Assembly (NCBI RefSeq): GCF_014529705.1
Contig: NZ_JAANIH010000064.1
Span: forward strand, 1 to 50,104
Direction: 5' to 3'
Source of the DNA: Bradyrhizobium campsiandrae
Lineage (GTDB): Bacteria; Pseudomonadota; Alphaproteobacteria; Rhizobiales; Xanthobacteraceae
Length of the DNA: 50,104 nt
Position numbers and translations under genes: made by a program. Under the pieces are notes generated by a model. It saw only the letters and a list, made by a program, of their open reading frames with translations, was not told the origin of the DNA and ran no database searches. The first letter of the stretch is position 1, and every line of letters starts with the position of its first letter. Of the stretch, positions 16,074 through 25,375 are shown piece after piece.

Positions 16074-16955
16074 TTATTCCTTGGGCTCGCGCGGCTCCAG
16101 GTATGCCGGAGCACGCTCCAACGGGAAGCCGCGGAACGGCTTTGACTTCTTGTGGTTCGGCATGGGCCAGATACTCTTGCCGTTCGGCTGGGCGCCATCG
16201 ATACGCAAACAACTGCCGCTGATGAAAGCAGCTGCCGGCGAAAGCAGAAAGACAATCGCCGCGGAGCACTCCGCCTCCGTTCCAAGTCGCTTTGCCGGGA
16301 TATGCCGCCAGTAGTCCTGCAGCCGAGCCTTCATTGGCTCCGAATAGGTATCCAGCCCTGACGATGCGATCGCACCAGGCGCGACAGCGTTGACCCGCAC
16401 GCCGGCGGCGGCCCATTCCACCGCGGCAGTCATCGTGAAATTCAGCATTCCCGCCCGCGCGGCTCCGGAATGTCCCATTCCGGGCATCGACCACCACATG
16501 TCCGCGATCATATTGACGATGGAGCCGCCGTTTGCCTCCATCCACTGTGTGAAGCACTCCCGCGCCATCAAGAAGCCGCCGGTAAGGTTGTTGGCAATGA
16601 CGGCATCCCAACCCTTCCGAGTTATATCCCTCAATGGTGAGGGAAACTGACCGCCCGCATTGTTCACGAGACCATCGATCTGGCCGTGTTGGATCAGAAT
16701 TGCCGCGATCGTTCTTTTTGACGCTTCCTCGTCGCGGATATCGCAGACATGAGTGGTCGGGGCTATGCCTCCGGTCGATTCGATCTCTGCGGCCACGGCT
16801 ATCAACCGATCAGGATTGCGACCTACCAAGGCGACGTGCGCTCCCAAGGAGGCGAGTTCGTGCGCGGTGCAACGACCGATCCCGCTGCCGCCACCGGTGA
16901 TCACGAAGTGCTGGCCGGCAAAAAGTCCCGGACGGAATACGGATCCATACTTCAC
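16074..16955 (-). CDS. Short-chain dehydrogenase/reductase (AtuG/AtuB-like or 2-enoyl-CoA reductase-like)
   Basis: 293 residues starting at GTG 16955 with GGAG upstream. The Rossmann motif is FVITGGGSGIGRCTA (residues 17-31), with LVNNAGGQFPSPL near 97-109. In place of the usual Ser-Tyr-Lys catalytic centre I see MIADMWWSMPGMGHSGAARA: the Tyr of YxxxK is replaced by His (HSGAARA). Loss of the canonical Tyr is also known from peroxisomal trans-2-enoyl-CoA reductase-type SDRs, and PSPLRDITRKGWDAVIANNL resembles that group. SDRs of this type occur in acyclic-terpene (atu) clusters. It has 24 bases to the upstream acyl-CoA dehydrogenase. Possible function: redox step on a branched acyl-CoA. Confidence 0.85.
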   Translation of the reverse strand: MKYGSVFRPGLFAGQHFVITGGGSGIGRCTAHELASLGAHVALVGRNPDRLIAVAAEIESTGGIAPTTHVCDIRDEEASKRTIAAILIQHGQIDGLVNNAGGQFPSPLRDITRKGWDAVIANNLTGGFLMARECFTQWMEANGGSIVNMIADMWWSMPGMGHSGAARAGMLNFTMTAAVEWAAAGVRVNAVAPGAIASSGLDTYSEPMKARLQDYWRHIPAKRLGTEAECSAAIVFLLSPAAAFISGSCLRIDGAQPNGKSIWPMPNHKKSKPFRGFPLERAPAYLEPREPKE

Positions 16956-16979
16956 TTTGCTTCTCCGAACTTCGTCTGG

Positions 16980-18149
16980 CTAGAGACGAAGGCGCATTCT
17001 GTTTGCTAGGTTATTTCGTTGAATGGCCGAGGATCCGCCGGCGATCGGAAGAATAAGGATGTCCCGCACGTAGCGCTGCATGTCCAAATCAAGGTCGCAT
17101 CCATATGCACCGAAGATCAGTTGGCAGTTAAGAACGACCTGTTTTGCGCGCTCGCAGATGAACAGCTTCGCCATCGAGCTCTCGATTCCGCAGGGGCGCC
17201 CGGCCTGTGCCAGACCTGCCGCGCTATACAGCATCAAGCGGCACGCGTGCAGGTCCGTTCTCGCATCGGCGAGCATATGCCGGATGTTCTGATAGTTGCT
17301 GATGGGCTTTCCGAATTGCTCGCGCGTCTCGGCATATTCCCAGGCGTCGTCCACGGCAGCCTCGGCGATTCCCAGCGCGATTGCGCCGACTTCGAGCTTC
17401 TCGACATCAAGGCCAGGTCCGGCGATATACGACCAGCCCTCGTTCCAGCCCGCCTCCCCACCGACGATATTCTGGACCGACACCTCCACATCGTCGAAGA
17501 TGATTTCAGTGGTCCAGGCGCCGCTTCGCAGCCCGAGCATATCCAGCTTGCGAATCTCGACGCCCTTAGCGGTCCTCGGGATCAAAAGGATCGAAAGATT
17601 CTTGTATCTCGGCAAGGCGTCGTCGGAACGAACCAGGGTATAGATGTAATCAGCAATATTCGCCCCGGTGATATACCGCTTCGTTCCATTGACCTTGATC
17701 ACGTCGCCAGTGCGCCTGGCGGTGGTCTTGACGCTGGCCACGTCGCCCCCAACGTCCGGCTCAGTTACTCCAAACGCAAGCATCAACTCGCCCGCGGCGC
17801 ATTTTGGAAGCAGTGCGCGCTTCTGGTCTTCATTCCCGCACTCAAGGATGTTCATGCCGCCATAGCAGGCAGCGAGCACGTAAGGTATCGACATCGCGAC
17901 GCCCCTTCGCGACAATTCCTCGATGACGATCATCGTGGCCGGAATGTTTCGTCCAGCCCCGCCATACTCCTCCGGAATCGACAGACCGAACACTCCAAGC
18001 GCAGCCAGCTTGCGAAACACCTCGACAGGAAAGATCGATTCTGCATCCCATCGCGCCGCTTCGGGCCTTGGCATGTGGTCATTTACAAAACGGCGCATGG
18101 TGCCACGCAGCAGCGACAGCTCCTCCGCCTCATCAAACGCCGGCCTCAT
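16980..18149 (-). CDS. Acyl-CoA dehydrogenase
   Basis: FAD-dependent alpha,beta-dehydrogenation of an acyl-CoA; 389 residues, usual length. The N-terminal helical domain ends near LPKCAAGELMLAFGVTEPDV, which contains the FAD-contacting FGVTEPDVGGD motif. The beta domain has YITGANIADYIYTLVRS. C-terminal ACAD signatures are REQFGKPISNYQNIRHMLAD and ILPIAGGSSAIQRNNLANR. The start ATG overlaps the upstream ligase stop as ATGA, so the two are translationally coupled and probably act in succession. Different from the isovaleryl-CoA dehydrogenase-like gene at 19920; substrate unknown. Confidence 0.92.
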   Translation of the reverse strand: MRPAFDEAEELSLLRGTMRRFVNDHMPRPEAARWDAESIFPVEVFRKLAALGVFGLSIPEEYGGAGRNIPATMIVIEELSRRGVAMSIPYVLAACYGGMNILECGNEDQKRALLPKCAAGELMLAFGVTEPDVGGDVASVKTTARRTGDVIKVNGTKRYITGANIADYIYTLVRSDDALPRYKNLSILLIPRTAKGVEIRKLDMLGLRSGAWTTEIIFDDVEVSVQNIVGGEAGWNEGWSYIAGPGLDVEKLEVGAIALGIAEAAVDDAWEYAETREQFGKPISNYQNIRHMLADARTDLHACRLMLYSAAGLAQAGRPCGIESSMAKLFICERAKQVVLNCQLIFGAYGCDLDLDMQRYVRDILILPIAGGSSAIQRNNLANRMRLRL

Positions 18150-19891
18150 CCCTTGCTCCCTGCTGACGACAATCCGTTGGCGCGTTGTTCGAGGAACATC
18201 CTCTTGAGTTTGAATTTTTCGATCTTGTTCGTCGGCGTGCGCGGAATGTCATCAACAATACGGATATATTTCGGTTGCATGAATTTCGGCATCGCCGTCT
18301 TGATCCATTCTCGTAGACCTTTCTCCAGGTCGGGAACGTCCTTTGAGGGGACAACAAAAACAACCACGTCGTCCTCGTCGCCTTCCAGGGCAGGAACGGG
18401 GAATGCAGCGCAAATGCTGATCGAAGGATTCTGGTTGAAGATATCCTCTATCTGGAAAGAGGAGATGTTCTCGCCGCGCACTCGGATTCGATCCGCCATC
18501 CGGTCGATGTAGGTGAAAATGCCGCTAGGCTCCTTGCGTGCCACATCGCCGGTATGGAACCAGAAATTCCGCATCGATTTGAGGGAGTCTTCGGGACGCC
18601 TGTGATAGCCGGAAAACAGTAAACCCGGTACTTTGGGCCGGATCGCCAATTGGCCGGCTTCGCCGGGTTTGCATTCTCGATCATGCTCATCGAGAATTGC
18701 CGCGTCCACGAACATGGTCTCGCGCCCCATGAAACCTTTCCAAGAGGCGTCAGATGCCGAAACCACGGTCGCACCATACGCCTCCATAACGCGCCGGATC
18801 CCCTCTCGGCCCATGCCTCGCCGGATGGATGCCGGCGTTTCAGTCTCCTCATTGGTCTCAAGGATATAAGCGACCAATGAATTGCCGCTTTCGGTTTGGC
18901 CAAACCCGGTGGCGACGACATCAAATCCAAATCGCCGGGCGATTTCATTGTGATTGAGCGGCAGCGGCTGAAGATTTACCTTGTTCAAGGTGTTGTTGCG
19001 GTCCCGAATGCTTGCTGGCGCTTTCATCAATCTGGGAATCATGACATCGAGCAAGATTGCACAGCTTGCAGAACTTGTTTCGATGCGATCCCAGAAGTCG
19101 CTCACACTGAAGCGGTCCCAGCAAACCACCTCACAGCCCACCCATGCGGCACGTGCAACATTACAGATTGCGCCTCCGATGTGGTAAAGTGGTAGATCAT
19201 TATAGATCACATCATCGGGCGTGAGCAGCTTCCGCAAGAAGAACGTCATCTGGTTGATCCAGCGATGAGTCTGAAGCACGCCCTTTGAAGGCCCAGTTGT
19301 CCCTGACGTATAGATGATATTCGCGATATCATCAAAATCGAGGTCGATTGGACGAGCCTGCGATGGTTCCAGATATTCGTACCAGCTTTCCAGGATCGGC
19401 ACGCCGCCGGACATATGATTGGGGATCGCCCCTAACGGTTCGGGACGATCGATCACAATTCGCTTGATATCTGCGAGGCCGCGACCAAGCCGCAAGACCT
19501 CATCAATCGCAGGCTTTGCTTCGTCATCCGCAATGAGCAGAGATGGCTCAAGGTCCAGAATGAGCGAATGAAGGAGCGCACCCGTGTAATTGAAATTGAT
19601 CGGACAGAATACCGCGCCTGCCTTCCAGATCGCAAACATCGACAAAACAGAGAGCTTTTGATTCCGCGCCAAAATCGCAACACGATCGCCCTTCTTGACA
19701 CCCCTCGCCGCGAAATTTCCAGCAATGCAGTCGGTCACTTCGTCGAACTGTCGGAAGCTCAGACCAGTGCGGTCTTCCCCATAAAAGAAGAATCGGCGAT
19801 CGGGTGTCTCTACGGCCCACTTCTTCAAGCGCGCAACAACGCTCTCGCCTTCGTCCGTCAGTTTTCTGAGTAGCTCCGCTTGATTGGTCAT
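18146..19891 (-). CDS. Acyl-CoA synthetase, CaiC/AtuH-like
   Basis: 581-residue ANL ligase. The long open frame continues upstream, but ATG 19891 (MTNQAELLRK) with AAGGTGG upstream, 28 bases after the preceding stop, is the natural start. P-loop NIIYTSGTTGPSKGVLQTH lies at about 190-208. Other motifs are VATGFGQTESGNSLVAY, FHTGDVARKEPSGIFTYIDR, MADRIRVRGENISSFQIED and the catalytic Lys in RTPTNKIEKFKLKRM. The arrangement most resembles crotonobetaine/carnitine-CoA ligases. Proximity to a carboxylase pair and AtuA-like protein suggests activation of a citronellate-type or other branched acid, as proposed for AtuH; this is inference. Confidence 0.9.
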   Translation of the reverse strand: MTNQAELLRKLTDEGESVVARLKKWAVETPDRRFFFYGEDRTGLSFRQFDEVTDCIAGNFAARGVKKGDRVAILARNQKLSVLSMFAIWKAGAVFCPINFNYTGALLHSLILDLEPSLLIADDEAKPAIDEVLRLGRGLADIKRIVIDRPEPLGAIPNHMSGGVPILESWYEYLEPSQARPIDLDFDDIANIIYTSGTTGPSKGVLQTHRWINQMTFFLRKLLTPDDVIYNDLPLYHIGGAICNVARAAWVGCEVVCWDRFSVSDFWDRIETSSASCAILLDVMIPRLMKAPASIRDRNNTLNKVNLQPLPLNHNEIARRFGFDVVATGFGQTESGNSLVAYILETNEETETPASIRRGMGREGIRRVMEAYGATVVSASDASWKGFMGRETMFVDAAILDEHDRECKPGEAGQLAIRPKVPGLLFSGYHRRPEDSLKSMRNFWFHTGDVARKEPSGIFTYIDRMADRIRVRGENISSFQIEDIFNQNPSISICAAFPVPALEGDEDDVVVFVVPSKDVPDLEKGLREWIKTAMPKFMQPKYIRIVDDIPRTPTNKIEKFKLKRMFLEQRANGLSSAGSKG

Positions 19892-19919
19892 TGCTGCCAC
19901 CTTCTCTCGGAGTACTTTC

Positions 19920-21089
19920 CTATTGCGACTCTTGATAAAGTTCGCGACCAATGAGCCACCGACGAATTTCAGCCGTTCCACCGCCGATCGTGTGCAATCT
20001 CGCATCACGAAGCAATCGTCCTGCCGGGTAGCTGTTGATGTAACCGTTGCCGCCGAAGCATTGCAGCGCCTGATCCGCGACCCAGATGCCGTTCTCGGCA
20101 CATACCAGATAGGCGGTTGCGGCATCCTTGCGGTTCGCCGTACTGCCAGGACTCCCATCATCGAGTGCCCGCGCAACCGTGTAGAGATAGGACCTCGACG
20201 TCGATAACCGCGTGTACATATCGGCCAATTTTCCTTGCATCAGCTGAAAGCTGCCGATCGGCTCGCCAAACTGCTTTCGTTGACGGACATACGGAAGCGT
20301 GACGTCCATCGACGCCTGCATAATGCCGAGCGGGATCGCGGCGCCCACGGTCCGCTCGTAGTCGAGGCCACTCATCAAGACCCGGACACCACCACCGACC
20401 TTTCCCAGCACATTCTCTGCGGGAACGACGCAGTCCTGGAAAACCAGCTCTCCGGTGGGAGAACCTCGATTGCCAAGCTTATCCAGCGTCTGTGCAACGC
20501 TGAAGCCACTTGCCGACGTTTCGACGATAAAAGCGGTGATACCGCGTTTCCCTGCCTTCCGGTCAGTCTTCACATAGACCACCAGGAGGTCAGCGACTGG
20601 CCCATTAGTGATCCACATCTTGGTGCCATTCAGCACGTAGCTGTCACCTCGGCGGGTCGCCTCGAGGCGCATGCTGACAACGTCAGATCCAGCCTCGGGC
20701 TCCGACATCGCCAGCCCTCCTACCCACTCTCCCGAAATAAGCTTCGGCAGATACTTTGCCTTCTGTGCCGTGGTCCCATTCAGGGTAATCTGATTGATGC
20801 AAAGGTTGGAGTGAGCAAGATAGCTCACGCCCAACGCACCCGACCCGCGCGAGATCTCTTCGGTGACAACGACATGCGCGAGATATCCTAGACCGAGCCC
20901 GCCGAATTCCATCGGCGCCGTGATGCCGAACAATCCAAGTTTTCCCATTTGTGGCCAGAGCTCCCGAGGGAACCTGTCGGAGCGATCCATTTCCTCCACG
21001 CGGGGTGCGATCTCGCCATCGGAGAAGCCTCTGGCAGTCGAGCGCAGTTCCTCCACCAAATCGCTCTGCGAATAGTTCAGCAAGTTCAT
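19920..21089 (-). CDS. Isovaleryl-CoA / citronellyl-CoA dehydrogenase-like acyl-CoA dehydrogenase
   Basis: 389 residues from ATG 21089 (MNLLNYSQSD) with GGAGAGAG upstream; the longer frame has no support. Strongly isovaleryl-CoA dehydrogenase-like: AMSEPEAGSDVVSMRLEA, WITNGPVADLLVVYVKTD, MSGLDYERTVGAAIPLGIMQ (the Glu matches the catalytic base position of that family), FQLMQGKLADMYTRLSTSRS, and LQCFGGNGYINSYPAGRLLR. In the atu pathway AtuD oxidises citronellyl-CoA to geranyl-CoA; in liu, LiuA oxidises isovaleryl-CoA. Either fits. It lies directly downstream of the carboxyltransferase gene (25 bases), as expected for both pathways. Confidence 0.9.
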   Translation of the reverse strand: MNLLNYSQSDLVEELRSTARGFSDGEIAPRVEEMDRSDRFPRELWPQMGKLGLFGITAPMEFGGLGLGYLAHVVVTEEISRGSGALGVSYLAHSNLCINQITLNGTTAQKAKYLPKLISGEWVGGLAMSEPEAGSDVVSMRLEATRRGDSYVLNGTKMWITNGPVADLLVVYVKTDRKAGKRGITAFIVETSASGFSVAQTLDKLGNRGSPTGELVFQDCVVPAENVLGKVGGGVRVLMSGLDYERTVGAAIPLGIMQASMDVTLPYVRQRKQFGEPIGSFQLMQGKLADMYTRLSTSRSYLYTVARALDDGSPGSTANRKDAATAYLVCAENGIWVADQALQCFGGNGYINSYPAGRLLRDARLHTIGGGTAEIRRWLIGRELYQESQ

Positions 21090-21114
21090 GTGCTCTCTCC
21101 GTACAGACCCTTCT

Positions 21115-22728
21115 TCATAATCGTAGGATCCCAGATGCCAAAGGGTCCAGAGGCCGATGCAAAGATGCGGCGATCGCGACTGCCAACGCGTTTCGTGTGT
21201 CGGCCGGATCAATCAAGCCGTCGTCCCATAGCTCCGACGTCGACCAATAGGCATCCGAATGCCGTTCATAGTCTTCCAGGATCGCATTCCGCATCGACGC
21301 GATTTCGTCTTCATCGGCGATGGCACCGTTTCGCGCGAGCTGACCTCGCTTGATATCTGTCAACGTATTCGCAGCTTGGTCGCCACCCATCACACCGATC
21401 TGACTGTTCGGCCATGAGAACAGAAATCTGGGATCGAACGCCCTACCGCACATGCCATAGTTACCAGCACCAAAAGAGCTCCCCACCATCACAGTAAACT
21501 TCGGCACTCTCACGCTTGCCTGCGCGGTGATCATCTTGGCGCCATCTTTGGTGATGCCGCGCGCTTCGTACTCCCGCCCGATCATGAATCCTGTAATGTT
21601 CTGCAGAAAGAGAAGCGGAACCTTGTCCCGGTCGCATAGCTGGATGAAGTGGGCCGCCTTGAGCGAACTGTCGTTGAAGAGAACGCCGTTGTTCGCAACG
21701 ATGCCGATTTTCCATCCGAATACTCGCGCGAAACCACAGACCAGGGTCGTGCCGAGGGCGGGCTGATATTCGTGAAACCTGCTTCCATCGACCATGCGCG
21801 CAATGACTTCTCGAACGTCAAATGACCGTTTACGGTCTGCCGGAATGATTCCATAGAGTTCATCCGGCTCGTAAAATGGTTGCTCAGGCTCTATTCGATC
21901 CGCCAGCCATGGTTGGGCCGGTGGAAAGACTTCGCCGACAATCTCGCGGGCAAGATGAATGGCATCTTGCTCATTGGCCGCCGGGTAGTCAGCTGTACCT
22001 GAAATGCGTGTGTGTACGTCGCACCCGCCCAAGTCGTTCGCTGACACCACTTCTCCCGTTGCTGCTTTCACGAGCGGCGGACCGCCCAGGAAGATCCCCC
22101 CGTTGCCGCGAACAATAATATTGTAATCCGATAACGCCGGAACGTAAGCGCCACCCGCAGTGCAGTGGCCCAACACGACGGCGACCTGGGGAATGCCGCG
22201 CTTTGACAACTCGACCTGGTTACGAAAAATACGCCCGCCATATTGGCGGTCCGCGAAGAATTCATGCTGAAGCGGGAGATATCCGCCTGCGCTATCGCAA
22301 AGATGTACGACGGGCAGATGATTTTCCAACGCGATGTCGAGCGCCCTTATGATCTTCTTGACCGAATGCGGATACCAGGCACCTCCCTTGACGCTCGGGT
22401 CGGAGGCGTGGACCATCACCTGGCGGCCGTTGACAAGTCCGATGCCAGTTAGCAGACCGGCACCCGGCGCTTCCCCGTCATAACTGCGGCACGCCGCAAG
22501 AGAAGACAATTCGAGAAATGGACTGCCAGCATCGATGAGAAGCTCGAGCCGCTCACGGACAAAGAGCTTGTTCTGGCGCCCTATGCGTTCAAGATCGCGT
22601 TTCGGACGATCGAACCGTGTGGCACGCTGCTGTTCGCGTAGAGCCTGGACGAGACCAGACATTCTTGCGTGATTGGCTTTGAACTCCGTGCTCTGAGTAT
22701 TCACACGAGACACTATTCGCCGCATCAT
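21115..22728 (-). CDS. atuC: Acyl-CoA carboxylase beta subunit (geranyl-/methylcrotonyl-CoA carboxyltransferase)
   Basis: 537-residue biotin-dependent carboxyltransferase. Motifs of the methylcrotonyl/geranyl group: GSPFLELSSLAACRSYDGEA, VKGGAWYPHSVKKIIRALD, LGHCTAGGAYVPALSDY, GGPPLVKAATGEVVSANDLG, LFLQNITGFMIGREYEARGI, VGSSFGAGNYGMCGRAFDPR and WDDGLIDPADTRNAL. ATG overlaps the biotin-carrier stop (ATGA). It should transfer carboxyl from biotin to a 3-methyl-2-enoyl-CoA. Whether the substrate is geranyl-CoA or 3-methylcrotonyl-CoA depends on a pocket residue reported to be Phe in the latter and Gly in the former, which I could not map by eye. Symbol given by context only. Confidence 0.9.
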   Translation of the reverse strand: MMRRIVSRVNTQSTEFKANHARMSGLVQALREQQRATRFDRPKRDLERIGRQNKLFVRERLELLIDAGSPFLELSSLAACRSYDGEAPGAGLLTGIGLVNGRQVMVHASDPSVKGGAWYPHSVKKIIRALDIALENHLPVVHLCDSAGGYLPLQHEFFADRQYGGRIFRNQVELSKRGIPQVAVVLGHCTAGGAYVPALSDYNIIVRGNGGIFLGGPPLVKAATGEVVSANDLGGCDVHTRISGTADYPAANEQDAIHLAREIVGEVFPPAQPWLADRIEPEQPFYEPDELYGIIPADRKRSFDVREVIARMVDGSRFHEYQPALGTTLVCGFARVFGWKIGIVANNGVLFNDSSLKAAHFIQLCDRDKVPLLFLQNITGFMIGREYEARGITKDGAKMITAQASVRVPKFTVMVGSSFGAGNYGMCGRAFDPRFLFSWPNSQIGVMGGDQAANTLTDIKRGQLARNGAIADEDEIASMRNAILEDYERHSDAYWSTSELWDDGLIDPADTRNALAVAIAASLHRPLDPLASGILRL

Positions 22729-23222
22729 GAAGCCGCTTCCTCCTGCTTCATGAACGATACCAATATGGCTCCGCGGTCTACCGTTGTTCCGGCTTCGACG
22801 AGGACGGACGCGACCACCCCGTCGCGTATCGCGACCAGCGCCGTCTCCATTTTCATACTTTCGATCGTGACCATGACGTCCCCTGCGGCGACAGGCTGGG
22901 ACGGAGAAACATGAACTTGGACGATGGAGCCGGGCATGGGAGCCGTGATCTGGTCCGAGTGTTCACCCGCTGCGTCGATTTCAGATACCGGAAGAAGCTG
23001 AATCTCAGCCTGCCAGATCCGCCCACTCGACCAGGCAATGATCCGATCGCCAATCCGAGCCACCTCGATTTCCCATCGCGCTCCTCCGAGCGTACCCGCC
23101 AGCGTTCCGCCGTTGCGACTGAAATTCTCAATCCGCACCTCGCTGCGCCCGACCATGACTCGCCCGGACGCTTCCGCCATGACCGCCAGAAACTCGGAAC
23201 CTGACCTCAACACCGCAGTCAT
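22725..23222 (-). CDS. Biotin carboxyl carrier protein, stand-alone
   Basis: 165 residues ending in a biotinyl domain: ITAPMPGSIVQVHVSPSQPV, then VTIESMKMETALVAIRDG, where the central Lys of MKM is the biotinylation site (about residue 127). The N-terminal 85 residues have no obvious family beyond a beta-rich linker like that between BC and BCCP in fused alpha subunits. The gene starts immediately after the biotin carboxylase stop (TAA then ATG) and overlaps the carboxyltransferase, so the alpha subunit appears naturally split into BC and BCCP polypeptides. No frameshift signature is seen. Confidence 0.92.
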   Translation of the reverse strand: MTAVLRSGSEFLAVMAEASGRVMVGRSEVRIENFSRNGGTLAGTLGGARWEIEVARIGDRIIAWSSGRIWQAEIQLLPVSEIDAAGEHSDQITAPMPGSIVQVHVSPSQPVAAGDVMVTIESMKMETALVAIRDGVVASVLVEAGTTVDRGAILVSFMKQEEAAS

Positions 23223-24683
23223 TTAGTTCTTCCACGCTCCAAGTTCGCTAAGGCTCGAATACGAAACGCGGGCTTCCGGAATCATCAGTGCGACAAATGC
23301 GGCGGTCACTCTTGCGTCAAGCCGACTCTCGACCTGCATGAACCGCAATATTTCTTCGTGATGGCGATCGATAAAGCCGGTGTCGATATGCCCCGCAACA
23401 TATTCGGGCTGCTTGAGCAGCGCGCGCAAATAGGCGATGTTCGTCTCCGGGCCGAGAAGGCAGAAGTTGCGGAGCGCCTCTTCAGTCCGCGCGATGGTGG
23501 ATCCTCGGTCGGGCCCCCAAACGATCAGCTTCGCCAACATCGGATCAAACGAGCTAGTTAGTCTATCTAGTTCGCATACTCCGCTATCGACGCGAATTCC
23601 CTCCCCATGCGGTTCAATGTAGCGAGCCAGTATTCCTGAACTGGGTACAAAGCCCGATGGAACATCTTCCGCGTTGATCCGACATTCGATCGCGTGCCCG
23701 TTGCTGGCGACGTCAGATTGCTCGAATGGCAATGCTTCACCGGACGCGATTCGCAGTTGCCATTCGACTAAATCCAACCCCGTCACCAGCTCCGTTACAG
23801 GATGTTCGACTTGCAATCTGGTATTCACTTCGAGAAAATAGAACTCCCGATCCGGGCCGAGAATAAACTCGACTGTACCCGCATTTCGATATTGAGACGC
23901 CTTGGCCAGCGCGACTGCCGCCCCACAAATCTTCGAGCGCAGATCGGGATCGATGGCAACTGACGGCGTCTCCTCGATAATCTTCTGGAAGCGCCGCTGG
24001 ATCGAGCATTCACGTTCGCCTAGATGGATGACTTTGCCAAATTGATCGGCGAGAATCTGCACTTCGATGTGCCGCGGTCTTTCGACAAACCTTTCTGCAT
24101 AAACCCGTTCGTCACCAAAGTACCTGAGCGCTTCGCTACGTGCCTGGGTGATCGCACGATCCAGCTCCATTTCTTGCCGGACGATCTTGATACCCTTCCC
24201 GCCGCCTCCGGCCGCCGCCTTGATAAGCACGGGAAATCTCAAGGCAAGAACTGCGTCCCGAAACTCCCTATGGCCCGAGTCCAAGGCGAACGGCACCAAA
24301 GGTAGACCGCATCGATGCGCAAACTCCCGCGCACGTATCTTGTCCCCCATCAGACCGATGACGTCGGGAGATGGGCCGACCCAGCAGAGACCCGCGGCCT
24401 CTACCTGAGCGGCAAATGCTGCATTCTCCGAGAGAAATCCGTAACCGGGATGAACCGTGTCGCAACCGTAGTCCAACGCAACCTTGGTCAATTGGGGGAT
24501 ATCAAGATAAGCAGAAACCGGGGGATCGCCGAAGATCTGTGCCGTCTGACCGGCAGTCTGGGCGGCGATGGATTGGAGATCCACGGCGTGGGCCGCAAGG
24601 GTGGTCTTGATGCCAAGCCGATGGGCTGTGCGAATAATCCGCAGCGCGATCTCGCCCCGGTTCGCAACGAGGATGTGCTTCAT
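23223..24683 (-). CDS. Biotin carboxylase subunit of an acyl-CoA carboxylase
   Basis: 486-residue biotin carboxylase with ATP-grasp fold. N-terminal KHILVANRGEIALRIIRTAH; VHPGYGFLSENAAFA; the glycine-rich ATP lid KAAAGGGGKGIKIV near residue 165; ERPRHIEVQILAD; GERECSIQRRFQKIIEETPS; the catalytic FLEVNTRLQVEHPVTELVTG near 290. It carboxylates biotin on the adjacent carrier protein using ATP and bicarbonate. ATG 24683 overlaps the TetR stop (ATGA). It corresponds to the N-terminal two thirds of AtuF or LiuD, which are normally fused to the carrier domain. Confidence 0.94.
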   Translation of the reverse strand: MKHILVANRGEIALRIIRTAHRLGIKTTLAAHAVDLQSIAAQTAGQTAQIFGDPPVSAYLDIPQLTKVALDYGCDTVHPGYGFLSENAAFAAQVEAAGLCWVGPSPDVIGLMGDKIRAREFAHRCGLPLVPFALDSGHREFRDAVLALRFPVLIKAAAGGGGKGIKIVRQEMELDRAITQARSEALRYFGDERVYAERFVERPRHIEVQILADQFGKVIHLGERECSIQRRFQKIIEETPSVAIDPDLRSKICGAAVALAKASQYRNAGTVEFILGPDREFYFLEVNTRLQVEHPVTELVTGLDLVEWQLRIASGEALPFEQSDVASNGHAIECRINAEDVPSGFVPSSGILARYIEPHGEGIRVDSGVCELDRLTSSFDPMLAKLIVWGPDRGSTIARTEEALRNFCLLGPETNIAYLRALLKQPEYVAGHIDTGFIDRHHEEILRFMQVESRLDARVTAAFVALMIPEARVSYSSLSELGAWKN

Positions 24684-25375
24684 GACTCCTCGCCGTTGGC
24701 AACGACCAATTTCTCAAGTCTGGCAATGCGGTCCTCGATCGATACTGACGACGCCTCCTTCTGCGCCGCGATGCCCGGCCAGAGCGTACCGAGAATGCGA
24801 TCGGCGACGAGATCTATATCCAGGCCGCCGCGACCCGACAGGATCCGATAGGCGCAATGCTCGATGCCGCCAAATATCAGATCGCGCACAATTTCCGGAA
24901 CGATATCCGGACCGAGCTCACCCTGCTTGATGCCGTCGAGAATTTCCGCCGTCACAAAAGCAGCGTAGCGCTTGTTCAAGGAATAGATCTCGGTCTCATA
25001 GAACTTCCTGTCGCGCCGCAATTCCCTGATCATGAGATCGGCGAGCCCGGTATCTTCGACGTAGACACGTAGGTGCCTCAGGATACAAAATCGAAGGCGC
25101 GCGCGAACGCCCACGACCCGCGTCAGTCCTTCGGACACCGACGCGATCAGGCCTTCGTACCATTCCGCGATCACGCGGTGCATCAGGTCTTTCTTGCTGT
25201 CGAAGTACAGATAGACGGTACCCTCCACGATTCCTGCACGCGCGGCTATTTCGGCCATCGACGCGTTGTCATAGCCGGCCGTCTCGAAGACCAAGCGGGC
25301 CGCGTTCACGATTTCCCGCTCGCGGAGCAATTGCCGGTTCGGGCTTCGCTTGGCGGCACGTCGCGAAGTCGTCAT
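24680..25375 (-). CDS. TetR-family transcriptional regulator
   Basis: 231 residues. The N-terminal TetR HTH is REIVNAARLVFETAGYDNAS followed by MAEIAARAGIVEGTVYLYFD (residues 20-62), then a ligand-binding helical domain with RELRRDRKFYETEIYSLNKR and a C-terminal coiled tail. The gene is embedded in the operon with ATGA overlaps on both sides, so it is co-transcribed with the enzymes. TetR regulators such as AtuR, LiuR and FadR respond to acyl-CoAs; the perfect inverted repeat at 27951-27971 in the operon promoter is the likely operator. Regulatory link is inference. Confidence 0.92.
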   Translation of the reverse strand: MTTSRRAAKRSPNRQLLREREIVNAARLVFETAGYDNASMAEIAARAGIVEGTVYLYFDSKKDLMHRVIAEWYEGLIASVSEGLTRVVGVRARLRFCILRHLRVYVEDTGLADLMIRELRRDRKFYETEIYSLNKRYAAFVTAEILDGIKQGELGPDIVPEIVRDLIFGGIEHCAYRILSGRGGLDIDLVADRILGTLWPGIAAQKEASSVSIEDRIARLEKLVVANGEES

